Shown: positions 1-9,397, numbered from the stretch's first letter. The stretch is DNA of 64,000 nt from Brevibacillus laterosporus (GCA_007833815.1 CP033464.1:2846001-2910000), one strand, 5' to 3'. Notes: generated by a model not told the origin, from the sequence alone. Made by a program: numbers and translations.

Positions 1-1314
1 CTTCGAAAAAACGACCTTCCAAAAGCATTGGGCAACTATCCATATCTGACGAATCAACGATCTCATGAATACCGTGCGCTTCTTAACACGATCTTGGATG
101 GTTTCAAGAACCTTCCTTACCTTCCGTCGCAAATCCATAATATGGCGCTACGTCAGGCTGAACGCTTTATACTGGAAAGAATTGAACCGGATGGAACCTT
201 GTACAGCTATTTCACTTCCACGTTTCTTATGATATTCGCTCTACTTTCCCTTGGATATTCGGCCAATCATCCAGTGATCACCCGTGCGATTTCAGGGCTG
301 AAAGCAATGACTTGCCTGACCAATGGACATTTCCATATTCAGATTGCGACATCAACGGTCTGGAATACCGCTTTATTGGCTCATGCTATGCAAGCAACCG
401 GGGTCTCTGTATCTGAGCCTACAGTTCAAAACGCTGGCCGCTATTTACTCTCTCGCCAGCATCATAAATATGGTGATTGGATGATGAAAAATCCTTTTGT
501 TTTACCAGGGGGATGGGGTTTTTCCGATATCAATACCATCAATCCCGACGTCGATGACACAACGGCTTCATTAAGAGTAATAAGCAAATTAAGAGAAACA
601 GACCCGACCTTCCACCATTCATGGGATCGAGGTCTCAATTGGCTGTTATCGATGCAAAACGCCGATGGAGGCTGGCCGGCATTTGAGAAAAATACGGATA
701 AAAGAATAGTAAACTGGCTTCCCTTCGATGCGGCAGACGCAGTTAGTACAGACCCTTCTACGGCAGATTTAACAGGTAGGACTTTGGAGTTTCTCGGCAA
801 CAGTGCAGGATTTACCATCGGCCATCCCCAGATTCAAAGAGGGGTGGAGTGGCTTTTAAGCAACCAAGAAGCCAACGGCTTTTGGTACGGACGTTGGGGC
901 ATTTCTTACATTTACGGCACATGGGCCGCTGCTACCGGCCTAATTGCTGTCGGAGTCTCTTCCGAACATCCTGCAATTCAGAAAGCTGTACAGTGGTTAT
1001 TAAAAATCCAGAATGAAGACGGGGGGTGGGGAGAGTCATGTAAGAGCGATATTGTTAAAACATATGTTTCTTTAGGTGTCAGTACACCTTCTCAAACCGC
1101 GTGGGGAGTGGATGCCCTCATTTCAGTGTTCCATAAACCAATTCCGGCGATTGAACGTGGAATTCAATTTTTAATTGATTCCGAAAAAAATCAGGACTGG
1201 ACGCTCTCCTATCCGACAGGAACCGGATTACCCGGCGGTATTTACTTTCACTACCACAGCTACCGGTACATTTGGCCTTTGCTTGCTTTAGGTAATTATA
1301 AAAAGAAATATTAA
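1..1314 (+). CDS. sqhC: Squalene-hopene cyclase / sporulenol synthase, 3' part
   Basis: The reading frame is open from the window edge, so the N-terminal part lies outside; about 437 residues are visible of a family usually near 620-630. It carries the catalytic DVDD acid motif of class II triterpene cyclases (codons at 547-558) and QW repeats such as QNADGGW and QNEDGGWG, which stabilise the alpha/alpha barrel. The family cyclises squalene to hopene, or in spore formers tetraprenyl-beta-curcumene to sporulenol, at the membrane. The TTG at position 28 is an internal codon, not the start. An intrinsic terminator follows. The choice between hopene and sporulenol cannot be made from this part. 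Confidence 0.93.
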   Translation, partial: LRKNDLPKALGNYPYLTNQRSHEYRALLNTILDGFKNLPYLPSQIHNMALRQAERFILERIEPDGTLYSYFTSTFLMIFALLSLGYSANHPVITRAISGLKAMTCLTNGHFHIQIATSTVWNTALLAHAMQATGVSVSEPTVQNAGRYLLSRQHHKYGDWMMKNPFVLPGGWGFSDINTINPDVDDTTASLRVISKLRETDPTFHHSWDRGLNWLLSMQNADGGWPAFEKNTDKRIVNWLPFDAADAVSTDPSTADLTGRTLEFLGNSAGFTIGHPQIQRGVEWLLSNQEANGFWYGRWGISYIYGTWAAATGLIAVGVSSEHPAIQKAVQWLLKIQNEDGGWGESCKSDIVKTYVSLGVSTPSQTAWGVDALISVFHKPIPAIERGIQFLIDSEKNQDWTLSYPTGTGLPGGIYFHYHSYRYIWPLLALGNYKKKY

Positions 1315-1429
1315 ATATCTCTTTATGTCAAAAATGGACAATGTTCTTAACAAATTAGTTGAAAAAAATTTTATTGTACTCGAAACGGTTGTATCACGTA
1401 AACAACAATTGGATATAATTGTATTACAT

Positions 1430-1452
1430 AGACCCGAATAAGGGTCTTTTTT
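1430..1452 (+). terminator. Intrinsic terminator after the cyclase gene
   Basis: A six-base-pair stem (AGACCC/GGGTCT) with a six-base loop is followed by a run of T. It lies about 115 bases after the cyclase stop. The rest of the gap up to 1585 shows nothing recognisable. Confidence 0.6.
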
Positions 1453-1585
1453 AGTGTCCATTATTCGGGTTAAAGCCCAAGATCCATATGGTGTGTTTTT
1501 AGATGAGGGTTAACCGAGCTATTGTCCGCTCAATGTAATGGGAAGTTTTTGTTGTTCTGGTATTCGTTGATTTCAAATGGTGCAT

Positions 1586-2236
1586 TCATTTAATCAATTC
1601 AGTAAAAACTACCAATCTTTTTGCATGTTCTTGTGTCTTCTTATTAAATTTTCCTGAACAAGTTATAAGATTCAGATGAGATGTAACTGATTCGCCAAAT
1701 ATCTTTTCCAATGGAGCCTCTTTCGTATTAAAGGAAGTTATTTCTTTTACCACATAAATAAGCTGATCATTGTTTGTATTTGACACGAAAACTTGATCAC
1801 CAGGTTTCAATTTTTTTAAATGATAAAAGATCGCTGGGCCCGTATAATGATCAAAATGACCAGCAATAACAGCACTACCGTTTTCACCTGGTTTTGTCCA
1901 AGGAGATAAAATACCTACTTTGTTAAAAGCCTTCGGAACGTCCATACTTCCTTCCGTTGTTATACCCACCGTTTCTATTACCGTATCTAAATCAATAGAA
2001 GGGATTCGCAGACGATTTGGTATGAAGCCCTTGGCCTTCATTTCCATTTTTGTCTCTGAGTTTCTTGGATGGGTGACAAGATTCGTTTTTTCCGCATATG
2101 ATTGCTTTTCTTTTACCTGAGGTGATGATTGTTCAATAGTAAGAGGAGTAGAAACTTTGGGATTTTTCGCTATATCAGCAGAGTTTGAGCATCCGGTCAG
2201 TAAACCTATCATTATAGCGAGGAAAACTCTTCTCAT
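1586..2236 (-). CDS. Sortase, class F-like, with lipoprotein-type N-terminus
   Basis: The protein has an N-terminal signal ending in LLTGCSN, which resembles a lipobox and suggests membrane anchoring, then a spacer, then a sortase barrel. The catalytic His is in IAGHFD, the catalytic Cys in LITCSG and the Arg in AKRLVVF. The GENGSAVIAGH block resembles class F (SrtF) sortases. Sortases cut a short C-terminal signal and transfer the protein to an amine acceptor in the cell wall. I chose the ATG at 2236 because GAGGT lies seven bases upstream; a GTG at 2260 has no such site. The upstream codirectional gene encodes a small MPKTG protein, a candidate substrate. Sortase identity is firm, class assignment less so. 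Confidence 0.88.
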   Translation of the reverse strand: MRRVFLAIMIGLLTGCSNSADIAKNPKVSTPLTIEQSSPQVKEKQSYAEKTNLVTHPRNSETKMEMKAKGFIPNRLRIPSIDLDTVIETVGITTEGSMDVPKAFNKVGILSPWTKPGENGSAVIAGHFDHYTGPAIFYHLKKLKPGDQVFVSNTNNDQLIYVVKEITSFNTKEAPLEKIFGESVTSHLNLITCSGKFNKKTQEHAKRLVVFTELIK

Positions 2237-2353
2237 CCAAAATACCTCATATTCATACACTGCTTTCTTTTTCAGTTTTTTGAAATTGCACCAAGGAGTA
2301 TCTGCAACTTAGATCTCCTTGGTGGATAATACAAAAAGCTTATTTCTTACTTA

Positions 2354-2548
2354 TTAATTACTTGCACCACCCATGCCTGTTTTAGGCATACCTTTAATAT
2401 GGAATTTATGATGCTTTTGAGACATTGTTTTCACTTTGTGATGTTTCTTAACGTGATGTTTCTTATGATGCCCATCTTCCATAGCAAATGCTGAAGCGCT
2501 GGAAAGCATAAAACAGATTGCAAGTGAAGTAGCTAAAAATTTTTTCAT
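2354..2548 (-). CDS. Small secreted His-rich protein with MPKTG sortase-like motif
   Basis: A 64-residue precursor with a typical signal peptide (MKKFLATSLAI...ASAFA), then a short mature region of His-His/Lys-Lys pairs, then MPKTG close to the C-terminus. The motif resembles the LPxTG sorting signal, but the tail after it is only six residues (MGGASN), with no membrane segment or positive end. The start at 2548 follows a good AAGGAAG site; a longer in-frame form from 2590 is less likely. It is codirectional with the sortase gene about 117 bases downstream. The His-rich core may bind metal ions; this is inference. No family name recognised. Confidence 0.75.
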   Translation of the reverse strand: MKKFLATSLAICFMLSSASAFAMEDGHHKKHHVKKHHKVKTMSQKHHKFHIKGMPKTGMGGASN

Positions 2549-2805
2549 TTTATTCTTCCTTTCGATTTTTAATTTTGTATTGCATTCCATATGGTCCCCA
2601 CTCGAGAACTATGTATGACAGTAAAATATTCCTAGGTAATCATCATTCGGCTAAAGCTATCTAATTGAAATTGGAAATGGAAAATGAATCCTAAATATTA
2701 GAGACAGTCTATGGATAAATTATTCAATGAATGGCTTCGATAAGGAAGGTATTTGTCCACATTACAGGAACTGGATGATATTGTGAAATGTAGGGGAACT
2801 CAAAA

Positions 2806-3900
2806 ATGAAAAAAATATTTTGGATTCTTGTTACTTTTGTAATTGTTTCCATAGGCAATACAAAAGAAGTTAAAGCTGAGCATAAGGATATTGAACGTCT
2901 GTTACAAATCATGTATAAAGAGCGTTCGAAGGCCATGATCACCATGGATTACGGACAAATCACACCCTATTATCTTTCTACTCAAAAGAGAAGCCAATTT
3001 GCACTTGAACATGAAAAGCAAAGAAGTGCTTATATTCATGCATGGGGATCAAAGAGGAATCTATCATTTATCGATGCTGAGTGTAAAATTAAGATTGGCC
3101 ATATCAAACGAGTAGGTAATAAAGCAAAGATTTTTTTAATACAATCACAAACCATATCGTACCAACATCAAGGCAGCTCATTTAATCCGCAAAAATTTGG
3201 TATTGGAACACGTCATTTCTTGACTTTGGAGCAAAAAGATAACAAGTGGTATCTTGTAAAAGAATGGTACCTTGACCCGTTGGAGGAAAATATTAATTTG
3301 ATTCCTGTTTCAAAAGAGTCAGTTACGAAGCAAGATCTACCTGCATATAATCATGACAAGAAAAGAAGAAAATATAACCGGAAAAGGGCAGTTTCCTATG
3401 CGGAAAAGTATGCTGGATCAGCTTCCATGGCAGGAAACCAAAATCGATACAATCCAAAATACGCTGATTATACATACGAAGGAGGAGATTGTACGAATTT
3501 CACTTCTCAAGTATTAGGAGATCCAACAGAAGGTGGGGGATTGCCTATGCGTGGAAAGTGGTTTTATCAAAAAGAAGGTAGCGTTGCTTGGATAAGAACG
3601 GATGCCTTATATCAGTTCCTTATTTATAGCGGGTATGGAAGATTAATTACGCGGGGGACCTACGAAGAAGTAGCTAAACCGAACAAGAAATTTCCTCAAG
3701 CTGCACTTTCACAATTAAAACCAGGCGATTTAATTGCTTATGAGCTTGAAGGTAATATCGACCACTTTTCCATTGTAACCTCGAGAGATGAACAAGGTTA
3801 TATATTGGTAAACTCCCATTCAGCTGATCGTTACCATGTACCGTGGGATTTAGGGTGGGATAATAAAACAAAATTCTACTTGATCCACATTAATGATTGA
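2806..3900 (+). CDS. Secreted protein with C-terminal putative amidase domain (Amidase_6)
   Basis: 364 residues with an N-terminal hydrophobic signal (MKKIFWILVTFVIV), a middle region of about 165 residues without recognised motif, and a C-terminal domain from about residue 195. That domain begins RAVSYAEKYAG and carries GGDCTNFTSQ, the Cys-containing signature of Amidase_6 (PF12671), with a later His in DHFSIVTS as the probable partner. Such proteins are thought to be exported cell-wall amidases or cysteine peptidases; the substrate is not known. It stands between the sortase pair and a flippase-type transporter in a stretch of envelope genes. The ATG at 2806 has a modest GGGGAAC site. Confidence 0.82.
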   Translation: MKKIFWILVTFVIVSIGNTKEVKAEHKDIERLLQIMYKERSKAMITMDYGQITPYYLSTQKRSQFALEHEKQRSAYIHAWGSKRNLSFIDAECKIKIGHIKRVGNKAKIFLIQSQTISYQHQGSSFNPQKFGIGTRHFLTLEQKDNKWYLVKEWYLDPLEENINLIPVSKESVTKQDLPAYNHDKKRRKYNRKRAVSYAEKYAGSASMAGNQNRYNPKYADYTYEGGDCTNFTSQVLGDPTEGGGLPMRGKWFYQKEGSVAWIRTDALYQFLIYSGYGRLITRGTYEEVAKPNKKFPQAALSQLKPGDLIAYELEGNIDHFSIVTSRDEQGYILVNSHSADRYHVPWDLGWDNKTKFYLIHIND

Positions 3901-3979
3901 AGTAAGAATTTTTATGGTATAGCATAGGACAGCCCCACATAAATATTCCTTAATGAAAACTCTAATAAGGAGTAATATG

Positions 3980-5452
3980 ATGGGGCTTACTCTAATTATA
4001 CGTCAATTCCTTTTACGAAGTGGCCTTTTATTTCTAGTCAAAACAATTGGTGCAATCGGACGAATTTTGTTATTCCGTTTTTTTGGTGCAGAAGGTATGG
4101 GGTTGTATCAAATGGTATATGCCTTCTATGGATTAGTCTTAACATTAGTTACCGCAGGACTCCCTACTTCCCTTTCCTTATCAACAGCTAAAAATGTTCA
4201 TAATGGAATTCAATTACTTAAGATATCCGTTATATTTTCATGTCTATTAGGAGGAGTAGCGACAATAATATCATATACGTACGCGGAGACAATTGCCAGT
4301 TGGTATGGGGACTCGGAATTAACGTGGGCCATTCGACTATTGTCTCCAGTTTTTCTATTTGTACCTCATCTTCACTTGCTACGCGGTTTTTTCCAGGGTA
4401 TTGAATTATATGGAGTTATCTCCTTTTCAGAGCTAATTGAGCAAGTAGTGCGAATTATAACAATGCTTATCTTAGTGAATCTTTGGTTTTCGTATGGAGT
4501 ATCCATTGCCGTTGGCGGTGCAATACTAGGAGCTGTACTTGGTGGGTTGTGTGCCCTTCTTTTTTTTATAGGGGTATTTATTTATTATTATAAAAAGCTA
4601 CGTTACAACAGTTTACGCTCCCCTTATCACAATACTGAAATATCTAGTTTTCTGAAAATTTCTTTTAGTGTTCTTGCAACAAGACTTCTTCTTCCTCTAA
4701 CGGACTTTATCGACTCGCTATTAATTCCCAACCGTTTAATGCATTCGGGTTTAACTGCACATCAATCTACCATCATTTACGGTGAAATAACAGGTATGGC
4801 TTTAACCATTGTCTATTTGCCTACGATGGTAACCTCAGCTTTTCTACATGTGATCATTCCTAAAATTGCTGGAAATTGGGAAAAAAACAACCTCAAGCAG
4901 TTCAAGAACCGTGTCAATAAAGCTATGAATGCAGGGTGGCTATGGGGAATTAGTACATCTTTATATTTCTTTTTATATGGGCAGAACATTTCAGAAGCTA
5001 TCACGGGAAATGGATCTCTAACTTATCCACTCATTTGTTTATCTCTAATCCCTCTGTTATCAGGAATTCGAGATATATCGACCAACATATTGTGGGTAAA
5101 AGGTAGGGAAAAAGCCCCGTTAGTAGGGGTTGTATTAGGTTCTTTCGTTTCAATAATCATAAACTATTGTCTAGTCGGGATTCCCTCCTATCAATATAGT
5201 GGAATTGTTATTGGAATTTTGTCATTTGAAATAATCTCCTTAATTTGGAATATAAAATATATTAAGTCCTTTTTATCATTGGCAATATACATTGAATCTG
5301 TAATATTTCTTGGCTTGTTTTATGCACTTGCAAACATTCTAGAACGTCTCCCGTTTAGTAATTTATTCATACATGGAGTACTTTATTTTGGGTGTTTATC
5401 CATATACTTTCTTCTACGCTTTTCAAAGAATGTAATTTATATTAGTAGATAA
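3980..5452 (+). CDS. MATE/MOP-superfamily flippase, SpoVB/polysaccharide export type
   Basis: About 490 residues, almost wholly hydrophobic, with roughly 12-14 predicted membrane segments. The N-terminal region (KTIGAIGRILLFRFFGAEGMGLYQM) and the following AGLPTSLS are typical of SpoVB/MurJ-like members of the MOP superfamily. These flip lipid-linked sugars or move envelope precursors across the membrane; in Bacillus SpoVB is needed for the spore cortex. I chose the ATG at 3980 because AAGGAG lies seven bases upstream; the ATG at 3977 is equally in frame. The substrate cannot be inferred, and more than one paralogue is usual in these genomes. Confidence 0.85.
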   Translation: MGLTLIIRQFLLRSGLLFLVKTIGAIGRILLFRFFGAEGMGLYQMVYAFYGLVLTLVTAGLPTSLSLSTAKNVHNGIQLLKISVIFSCLLGGVATIISYTYAETIASWYGDSELTWAIRLLSPVFLFVPHLHLLRGFFQGIELYGVISFSELIEQVVRIITMLILVNLWFSYGVSIAVGGAILGAVLGGLCALLFFIGVFIYYYKKLRYNSLRSPYHNTEISSFLKISFSVLATRLLLPLTDFIDSLLIPNRLMHSGLTAHQSTIIYGEITGMALTIVYLPTMVTSAFLHVIIPKIAGNWEKNNLKQFKNRVNKAMNAGWLWGISTSLYFFLYGQNISEAITGNGSLTYPLICLSLIPLLSGIRDISTNILWVKGREKAPLVGVVLGSFVSIIINYCLVGIPSYQYSGIVIGILSFEIISLIWNIKYIKSFLSLAIYIESVIFLGLFYALANILERLPFSNLFIHGVLYFGCLSIYFLLRFSKNVIYISR

Positions 5453-5453
5453 A

Positions 5454-5480
5454 GTTATCGCTGTGATAACACGGTTTTTT
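5454..5480 (+). terminator. Possible weak intrinsic terminator
   Basis: A six-base-pair stem (GTTATC/GATAAC) just after the flippase stop is followed, four bases later, by six T. The stem is short, so this may allow read-through into the NlpC/P60 gene. Confidence 0.4.
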
Positions 5481-5558
5481 ATTTTGGAAGGCTTTTACTA
5501 ATGGAAAATAACTAGTACTTTGATAGGATTGTGTGAGAAAAGAAGGGAGGATTTAGGT

Positions 5559-6122
5559 ATGATTTCAAAAATAAAAAACAACTCAATCCTAATAAAGTCT
5601 TTTTTATTTATATGTTCGATTAGTCTTCTTTTTACCTGTAGCTCTGCTTTTGCGAATGCGGTAAATGATGGAATTGCAAATACAAAGCCCAAATGGGAAG
5701 AGACTGCAGATCATATTATTTCTTTAGGAAAAACGTATATGGGGACCCCTTATGTATACGGTGCTGAACGTTTTCAAGATAAAACATTTGATTGTTCTTC
5801 CTATGTTCAGTATCTGTATGGAAAATTTGGTATTCCTTTAGGATGGAACTCTAGAGAGCAAGCAAAACAGGGAACCTGGGTTCCATTCGACCAAATTCAT
5901 AAGGGAGATCTTCTATTTTTTGCAGATGAAGATTTCCCGAATGAAACTGGTTTGAATAAAGTTCGTCATGTTGGAATTTATATGGGAAATGGAAAAATTC
6001 TCCATACTTACGAGGAGGGAATTGGAGTAATCATTAGTGATCTTCGAAACGATAAATTAGAAGGTAACTACTGGTACAACTACTTCCTTTTTGCAAAAAG
6101 AGTTCTTCCTGAAAAAAACTAA
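5559..6122 (+). CDS. Secreted NlpC/P60 cysteine peptidase (peptidoglycan hydrolase)
   Basis: About 187 residues. A signal segment (SFLFICSISLLFTC) ends near SSAFA, then a single NlpC/P60 domain. Catalytic Cys is in FDCSSYVQYLYG, the His in RHVGIYMG, and a third polar residue is likely His in ILHTYEEG. NlpC/P60 enzymes usually cut D-gamma-glutamyl-meso-diaminopimelate links in peptidoglycan. There is no SH3b or LysM domain, so it is a minimal single-domain hydrolase. The ATG at 5559 has GGGAGG eight bases upstream; a TTG at 5520 lacks a site. Envelope neighbours agree with a wall-remodelling role, perhaps in sporulation or germination. Confidence 0.9.
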   Translation: MISKIKNNSILIKSFLFICSISLLFTCSSAFANAVNDGIANTKPKWEETADHIISLGKTYMGTPYVYGAERFQDKTFDCSSYVQYLYGKFGIPLGWNSREQAKQGTWVPFDQIHKGDLLFFADEDFPNETGLNKVRHVGIYMGNGKILHTYEEGIGVIISDLRNDKLEGNYWYNYFLFAKRVLPEKN

Positions 6123-6322
6123 ATTTTATAATGGCTTGTAGATTGAAACTAACCTCATGAACCAGATTAGCTCCTACGTAAAAATTGGAGTTAAGGTTGA
6201 ATGGGGTATTTTTATGTCGAGAAGGAAGTATCAAGAAAAATAATGGAATAGTCAAAAGCCTGCATGTAATAGGTATACGTATTTATGGAATTGGTCAAAA
6301 CTGTATTTGAGGTGAACTAACC

Positions 6323-7033
6323 ATGCATGAATATATTGAAATTATAGGGCGAACAATCATTTCAATTTTTCTACTTTTACTTATAGCGAGAGTTCTAGGG
6401 AAGCAGACAGTTTCTAATATGACATTTCACGATTTTGTGACCGGGATTACTCTTGGAGCTATTGCAGCCAATCTTGCATTTAATGAAAAAATTGGATCGT
6501 TGGAATTAATTTTGTCTTTAGTAGTATTTACAGGTACCTCATATTTGCTATCAATTTTAGCTATTAAGATACAAAAAATCAGAAAATGGATATCAGGAGA
6601 ACCAACAGTACTTATTGAAAATGGAAAGATTTTAGAGGAGAATATGAGGACAAATAAATATACATTGGACTCACTTAACCAATCTCTTCGTCAAAAAGAT
6701 ATTTTTGATATCCAAGAAGTTCAGTATGCCATTATAGAGAGTAATGGAAAATTATCTGTTCAAAAGAAAGAGGAATTCCAAAGTGTAACAAAAAAAGATT
6801 TGAAGGTATCTACAGGAAAAAAAGGAAGCTTTCCAGTTGAGTTAATTATGGATGGGGAAATTATGGAGAAAAATTTACTTGAAAATAATTTATCAGATGA
6901 ATGGTTATATAAGGAAATGAGTTGTATTGGAAAGAATCTAAATGAGATATTTTATGCTGTAAAAACAACGAATGGGAAAATTGTTTTTGACTTCTACGCA
7001 GATCAGATAAAATCTCCTATAGATAAAGAGTAG
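6323..7033 (+). CDS. DUF421 membrane protein, YetF-like
   Basis: 236 residues with about three N-terminal membrane segments (TIISIFLLLLIARVLGKQ, then FVTGITLGAIAANLAF, then LILSLVVFTGTSYLL) and a cytoplasmic C-terminal domain containing the typical PTVLIENGKILEENM block. This is DUF421 (PF04239), represented by YetF, YrbG and YkjA. Function is unknown, but YetF-like genes occur in the spoVA2mob operons linked to extreme spore heat resistance. It converges on the minus-strand spoVA genes. Unlike the second copy at 9398 it has no DUF1657 tail. Start ATG is preceded by GAGGTGA. Confidence 0.88.
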   Translation: MHEYIEIIGRTIISIFLLLLIARVLGKQTVSNMTFHDFVTGITLGAIAANLAFNEKIGSLELILSLVVFTGTSYLLSILAIKIQKIRKWISGEPTVLIENGKILEENMRTNKYTLDSLNQSLRQKDIFDIQEVQYAIIESNGKLSVQKKEEFQSVTKKDLKVSTGKKGSFPVELIMDGEIMEKNLLENNLSDEWLYKEMSCIGKNLNEIFYAVKTTNGKIVFDFYADQIKSPIDKE

Positions 7034-7126
7034 AAAATCCAGATAACAAAAATGTTGATACAATTACAATTAAATCTTTTTAGGTTATTCACTTTTAAAG
7101 GATTACAACAAGTAATAGTAATTGAA

Positions 7127-7168
7127 AAAGAGGTTAGAAAAGAGGAAATCCACTTTTCTAACCTCTTT
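7127..7168 (-). terminator. Terminator of the spoVA-type operon
   Basis: A perfect 16-base inverted repeat (7127-7142 with 7153-7168) with a ten-base loop lies immediately after the DUF1657 stop; on the minus strand the stem runs into TTTTTC. The AAAG side also makes it a possible bidirectional terminator for the converging DUF421 gene. Confidence 0.8.
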
Positions 7169-7172
7169 CACG

Positions 7173-7379
7173 TTAGAATCCTTTATACTGCGGTTCTTCT
7201 TGTTCTAATTGTTGTACACGAGTTTCTAATTGATCAATAATTGTTTGCGTTTGTTCAGCAGATTGAGTAAAAACTTTTTTGGCTTGCTTATTTTCTGTAC
7301 TTAGCGCAAAAGTTTCTAAATTAGCTTGAGCACCTTTTAAACTAGCTAATGTTTGTTTTACGGATGAAGCTACTGTCAT
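7173..7379 (-). CDS. DUF1657 small protein of the spoVA-type operon
   Basis: 68 residues, mostly helical and hydrophilic. The block LKGAQANLETFALSTENKQA followed by FTQSAEQTQTIIDQL is typical of DUF1657 (PF07870). Members are found beside spoVA genes, including mobile spoVA2mob operons, and are expected to be made in the forespore. No enzymatic motif is present. It is the last gene of the spoVAC-AD-AE-DUF1657 operon. The same domain is fused to the end of the DUF421 protein at 9398, which suggests that the two parts work together. Confidence 0.88.
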   Translation of the reverse strand: MTVASSVKQTLASLKGAQANLETFALSTENKQAKKVFTQSAEQTQTIIDQLETRVQQLEQEEPQYKGF

Positions 7380-7407
7380 TCATATCACCTCCGCGTTTAG
7401 TATGTCA

Positions 7408-7761
7408 CTATCCTTTTGGTTTAAATACAAGTGCGCCCAAAAATCCAAAAATAATTGCGGCAGAAATACCAGCGCTTGTCACTTCAAAGATGCCTGTAAC
7501 AATCCCGATAATTCCATCTCTTTCCATCTCTGACATTGCTCCATGAACAAGTGCATTCCCAAAACTTGTGATAGGAACGGTTACGCCAGCTCCAGCCCAT
7601 TTAATTAATGGCTCGTACAATCCAAGTCCATCCATAATGGCTCCTATTACCACGAGTGTGGACATTGTATGAGCTGGTGTTAATTTAGCCACATCCATTA
7701 ATAACTGTCCAATGACGCAAATGATGCCGCCAACAATAAACGCCCAAATAAAAATACTCAT
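7408..7761 (-). CDS. spoVAE: Stage V sporulation protein AE (SpoVAEb type)
   Basis: 117 residues with about four hydrophobic segments, including [19 protein letters not shown] and [18 protein letters not shown], the latter a SpoVA signature shared with SpoVAC. SpoVA proteins form the inner spore membrane channel that moves dipicolinic acid with calcium into the spore and releases it on germination. The start overlaps the spoVAD stop by four bases, showing translational coupling. This is the short membrane AEb form; the separate soluble AEa form is absent here, as in spoVA2mob operons. Confidence 0.92.
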   Translation of the reverse strand: MSIFIWAFIVGGIICVIGQLLMDVAKLTPAHTMSTLVVIGAIMDGLGLYEPLIKWAGAGVTVPITSFGNALVHGAMSEMERDGIIGIVTGIFEVTSAGISAAIIFGFLGALVFKPKG

Positions 7762-8771
7762 TCATTTTCCCCTCTCTCGATAGCCACAGCATGTGCTATG
7801 CAAGGAATGCTCTCATTTTGTTGAAAACTGAGAGGTGAAAGCAAGGCACCTGTCGCTACGACTAAAATTCGATTCCAGTCGCCTTTGAGCAATCGATTAA
7901 GTAAATGACCATATGTAACAGTTGCACAGCAGGCACAACCACTACCTCCTGAAAAAACCTCTTGATGGTCGTTATAAATGTGAAGCCCACAATCCGTAAA
8001 GGCTTCTTCACGTATTGAAAAACCGTGTTTCTTCAATAATTTCCCCGCAATGTGATGACCAACTTTTCCAAGATCACCGGTCGCTATTAAATCATAATAA
8101 TCGGGTTCTATTTGCATATCTCGAAAATGAGCCTGTATCGTATCTACGGCGGCAGGTGCCATAGCTGCCCCCATATTGAAGGGATCAGTCAGTCCCATAT
8201 CCACAACCTTACCAATTGTAGCAGAAACAATTTTTGGACCCGTACCATTGGGTGCAACAACTGCAGCGGCTGCTCCGGTTACCGTCCATTGTGCAGAGGG
8301 AGGCTTCTGAGAACCATACTCTGTGGGGTACCGGTACTGTTTCTCGGCAGTTGCATTATGGCTACAAGTACCAGTGAGGACATAATTAGCTGATTGGCTA
8401 TCTATTAATTGAGCGGCTAATGCTAATCCTTCCATGGATGTTGAGCAAGCGCCAAATACCCCTAGAAAAGGGACTCCAACTGTGCGTGCAGAAAAGCTTG
8501 AGGAGATAATTTGATTCATTAAATCGCCTGAAATGAGATAATTGATATCGCCTTTCTGTAACTGAGCTTTTTCCACAGCAAGGTTGCATGCCTCTTCTAA
8601 CATGATTTTTTCTGCTTTTTCAAAACTGTCTTGTCCGAGCCAAATATCACCATGGAGAATGTCAAAGTCATTCGCAATTTTCCCTTCTGCTTCAAAGGGG
8701 CCACCAATCGTAGCTGTTGATAAAATAGTTGGTTTGCTTGGAAAAATCCAAGATTGATGTCCTTTTAGCAT
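7758..8771 (-). CDS. spoVAD: Stage V sporulation protein AD, thiolase-fold dipicolinate-binding protein
   Basis: 337 residues, the usual length. The protein has the thiolase-like fold and the [15 protein letters not shown] segment around the position where thiolases hold their nucleophile, and [17 protein letters not shown] near the end. SpoVAD sits on the outer face of the inner spore membrane and binds dipicolinic acid for uptake during sporulation. It begins one base after the spoVAC stop, so the two are coupled. As a second-type spoVA set it may supplement a normal chromosomal spoVA operon elsewhere. Confidence 0.95.
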   Translation of the reverse strand: MLKGHQSWIFPSKPTILSTATIGGPFEAEGKIANDFDILHGDIWLGQDSFEKAEKIMLEEACNLAVEKAQLQKGDINYLISGDLMNQIISSSFSARTVGVPFLGVFGACSTSMEGLALAAQLIDSQSANYVLTGTCSHNATAEKQYRYPTEYGSQKPPSAQWTVTGAAAAVVAPNGTGPKIVSATIGKVVDMGLTDPFNMGAAMAPAAVDTIQAHFRDMQIEPDYYDLIATGDLGKVGHHIAGKLLKKHGFSIREEAFTDCGLHIYNDHQEVFSGGSGCACCATVTYGHLLNRLLKGDWNRILVVATGALLSPLSFQQNESIPCIAHAVAIERGENE

Positions 8772-8772
8772 C

Positions 8773-9249
8773 CTAAGAACCCCCTATAGAAGTAATTACC
8801 CATTTAAGTAGGGCAATAAAAAAGGCAGCGACTACTCCGAAAACAATAACGGAACCCGCTAATTTAAACATATTGCCACCAACTCCGAGTACGTAGCCTT
8901 CACTTTTGTGCTCAATAGCAGCTGATGCGATAGAATTAGCGAATCCGGTAACTGGCACAGCCGTTCCAGCACCTGCAAATTGCCCCAGTTTATCATAGAC
9001 GCCAAAACCAGTGAGAAGAACAGAGATGGCAATAAGCACTGCAGATGTCGGATTTCCAGCAGTCTTTTCGTCAAAGTGAAAAAAGTGTATAAAGAAGGTT
9101 TGAATAAATTGACCGAGTAAGCAAATGGAGCCACCAACCCAAAATGCTCTAATGCAATTTTTAAGAACGGGTCTAGATGGTTCCAGCCTTTTTGCAAACG
9201 CTTGGTATTCTATTTGTGTTGCTGTTAGCTTTTTATTTTTTGTAGCCAT
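8773..9249 (-). CDS. spoVAC: Stage V sporulation protein AC
   Basis: 158 residues with a charged N-terminus and four to five membrane segments; GAGTAVPVTGFANSIASAA is the SpoVA signature also present in SpoVAE. SpoVAC is known as a mechanosensitive membrane component of the dipicolinate channel and is central to its release during germination. It is the first gene of the minus-strand operon, with GGAG in a good Shine-Dalgarno position before the ATG. A candidate sigma-G promoter lies just upstream. Confidence 0.93.
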   Translation of the reverse strand: MATKNKKLTATQIEYQAFAKRLEPSRPVLKNCIRAFWVGGSICLLGQFIQTFFIHFFHFDEKTAGNPTSAVLIAISVLLTGFGVYDKLGQFAGAGTAVPVTGFANSIASAAIEHKSEGYVLGVGGNMFKLAGSVIVFGVVAAFFIALLKWVITSIGGS

Positions 9250-9285
9250 CTCTGTCTCCTTCTACTTTAAAATGGTAATTATCAT

Positions 9286-9315
9286 TAACTTGGAATAAAT
9301 AACCACTTTTTATAC
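9286..9315 (-). promoter_or_regulatory. Candidate sigma-G (forespore) promoter for spoVAC
   Basis: Read on the minus strand, GTATA (-35) and CAAGTTA (-10) are separated by 18 bases, close to the sigma-G pattern GHATR-18-CATWHTA with two mismatches in the -10. It lies about 37 bases before the spoVAC start. SpoVA operons are normally sigma-G dependent, which supports the reading, but the match is imperfect. Confidence 0.4.
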
Positions 9316-9397
9316 CTCTGTTTTATATATAAAAAAATCAAAATTACACAATCTATGAGTACAGGTAGTAATAGAAGGACATAAGGAGAGGGTATCA

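Noticed and set aside
7052-7240. 62-codon plus-strand frame after the first DUF421 gene
   Set aside because: It runs through the spoVA terminator and into the DUF1657 gene on the other strand, without a ribosome site.
8112-8393. Cys-rich 93-codon plus-strand frame within spoVAD
   Set aside because: Complementary shadow of spoVAD, which has full family support.
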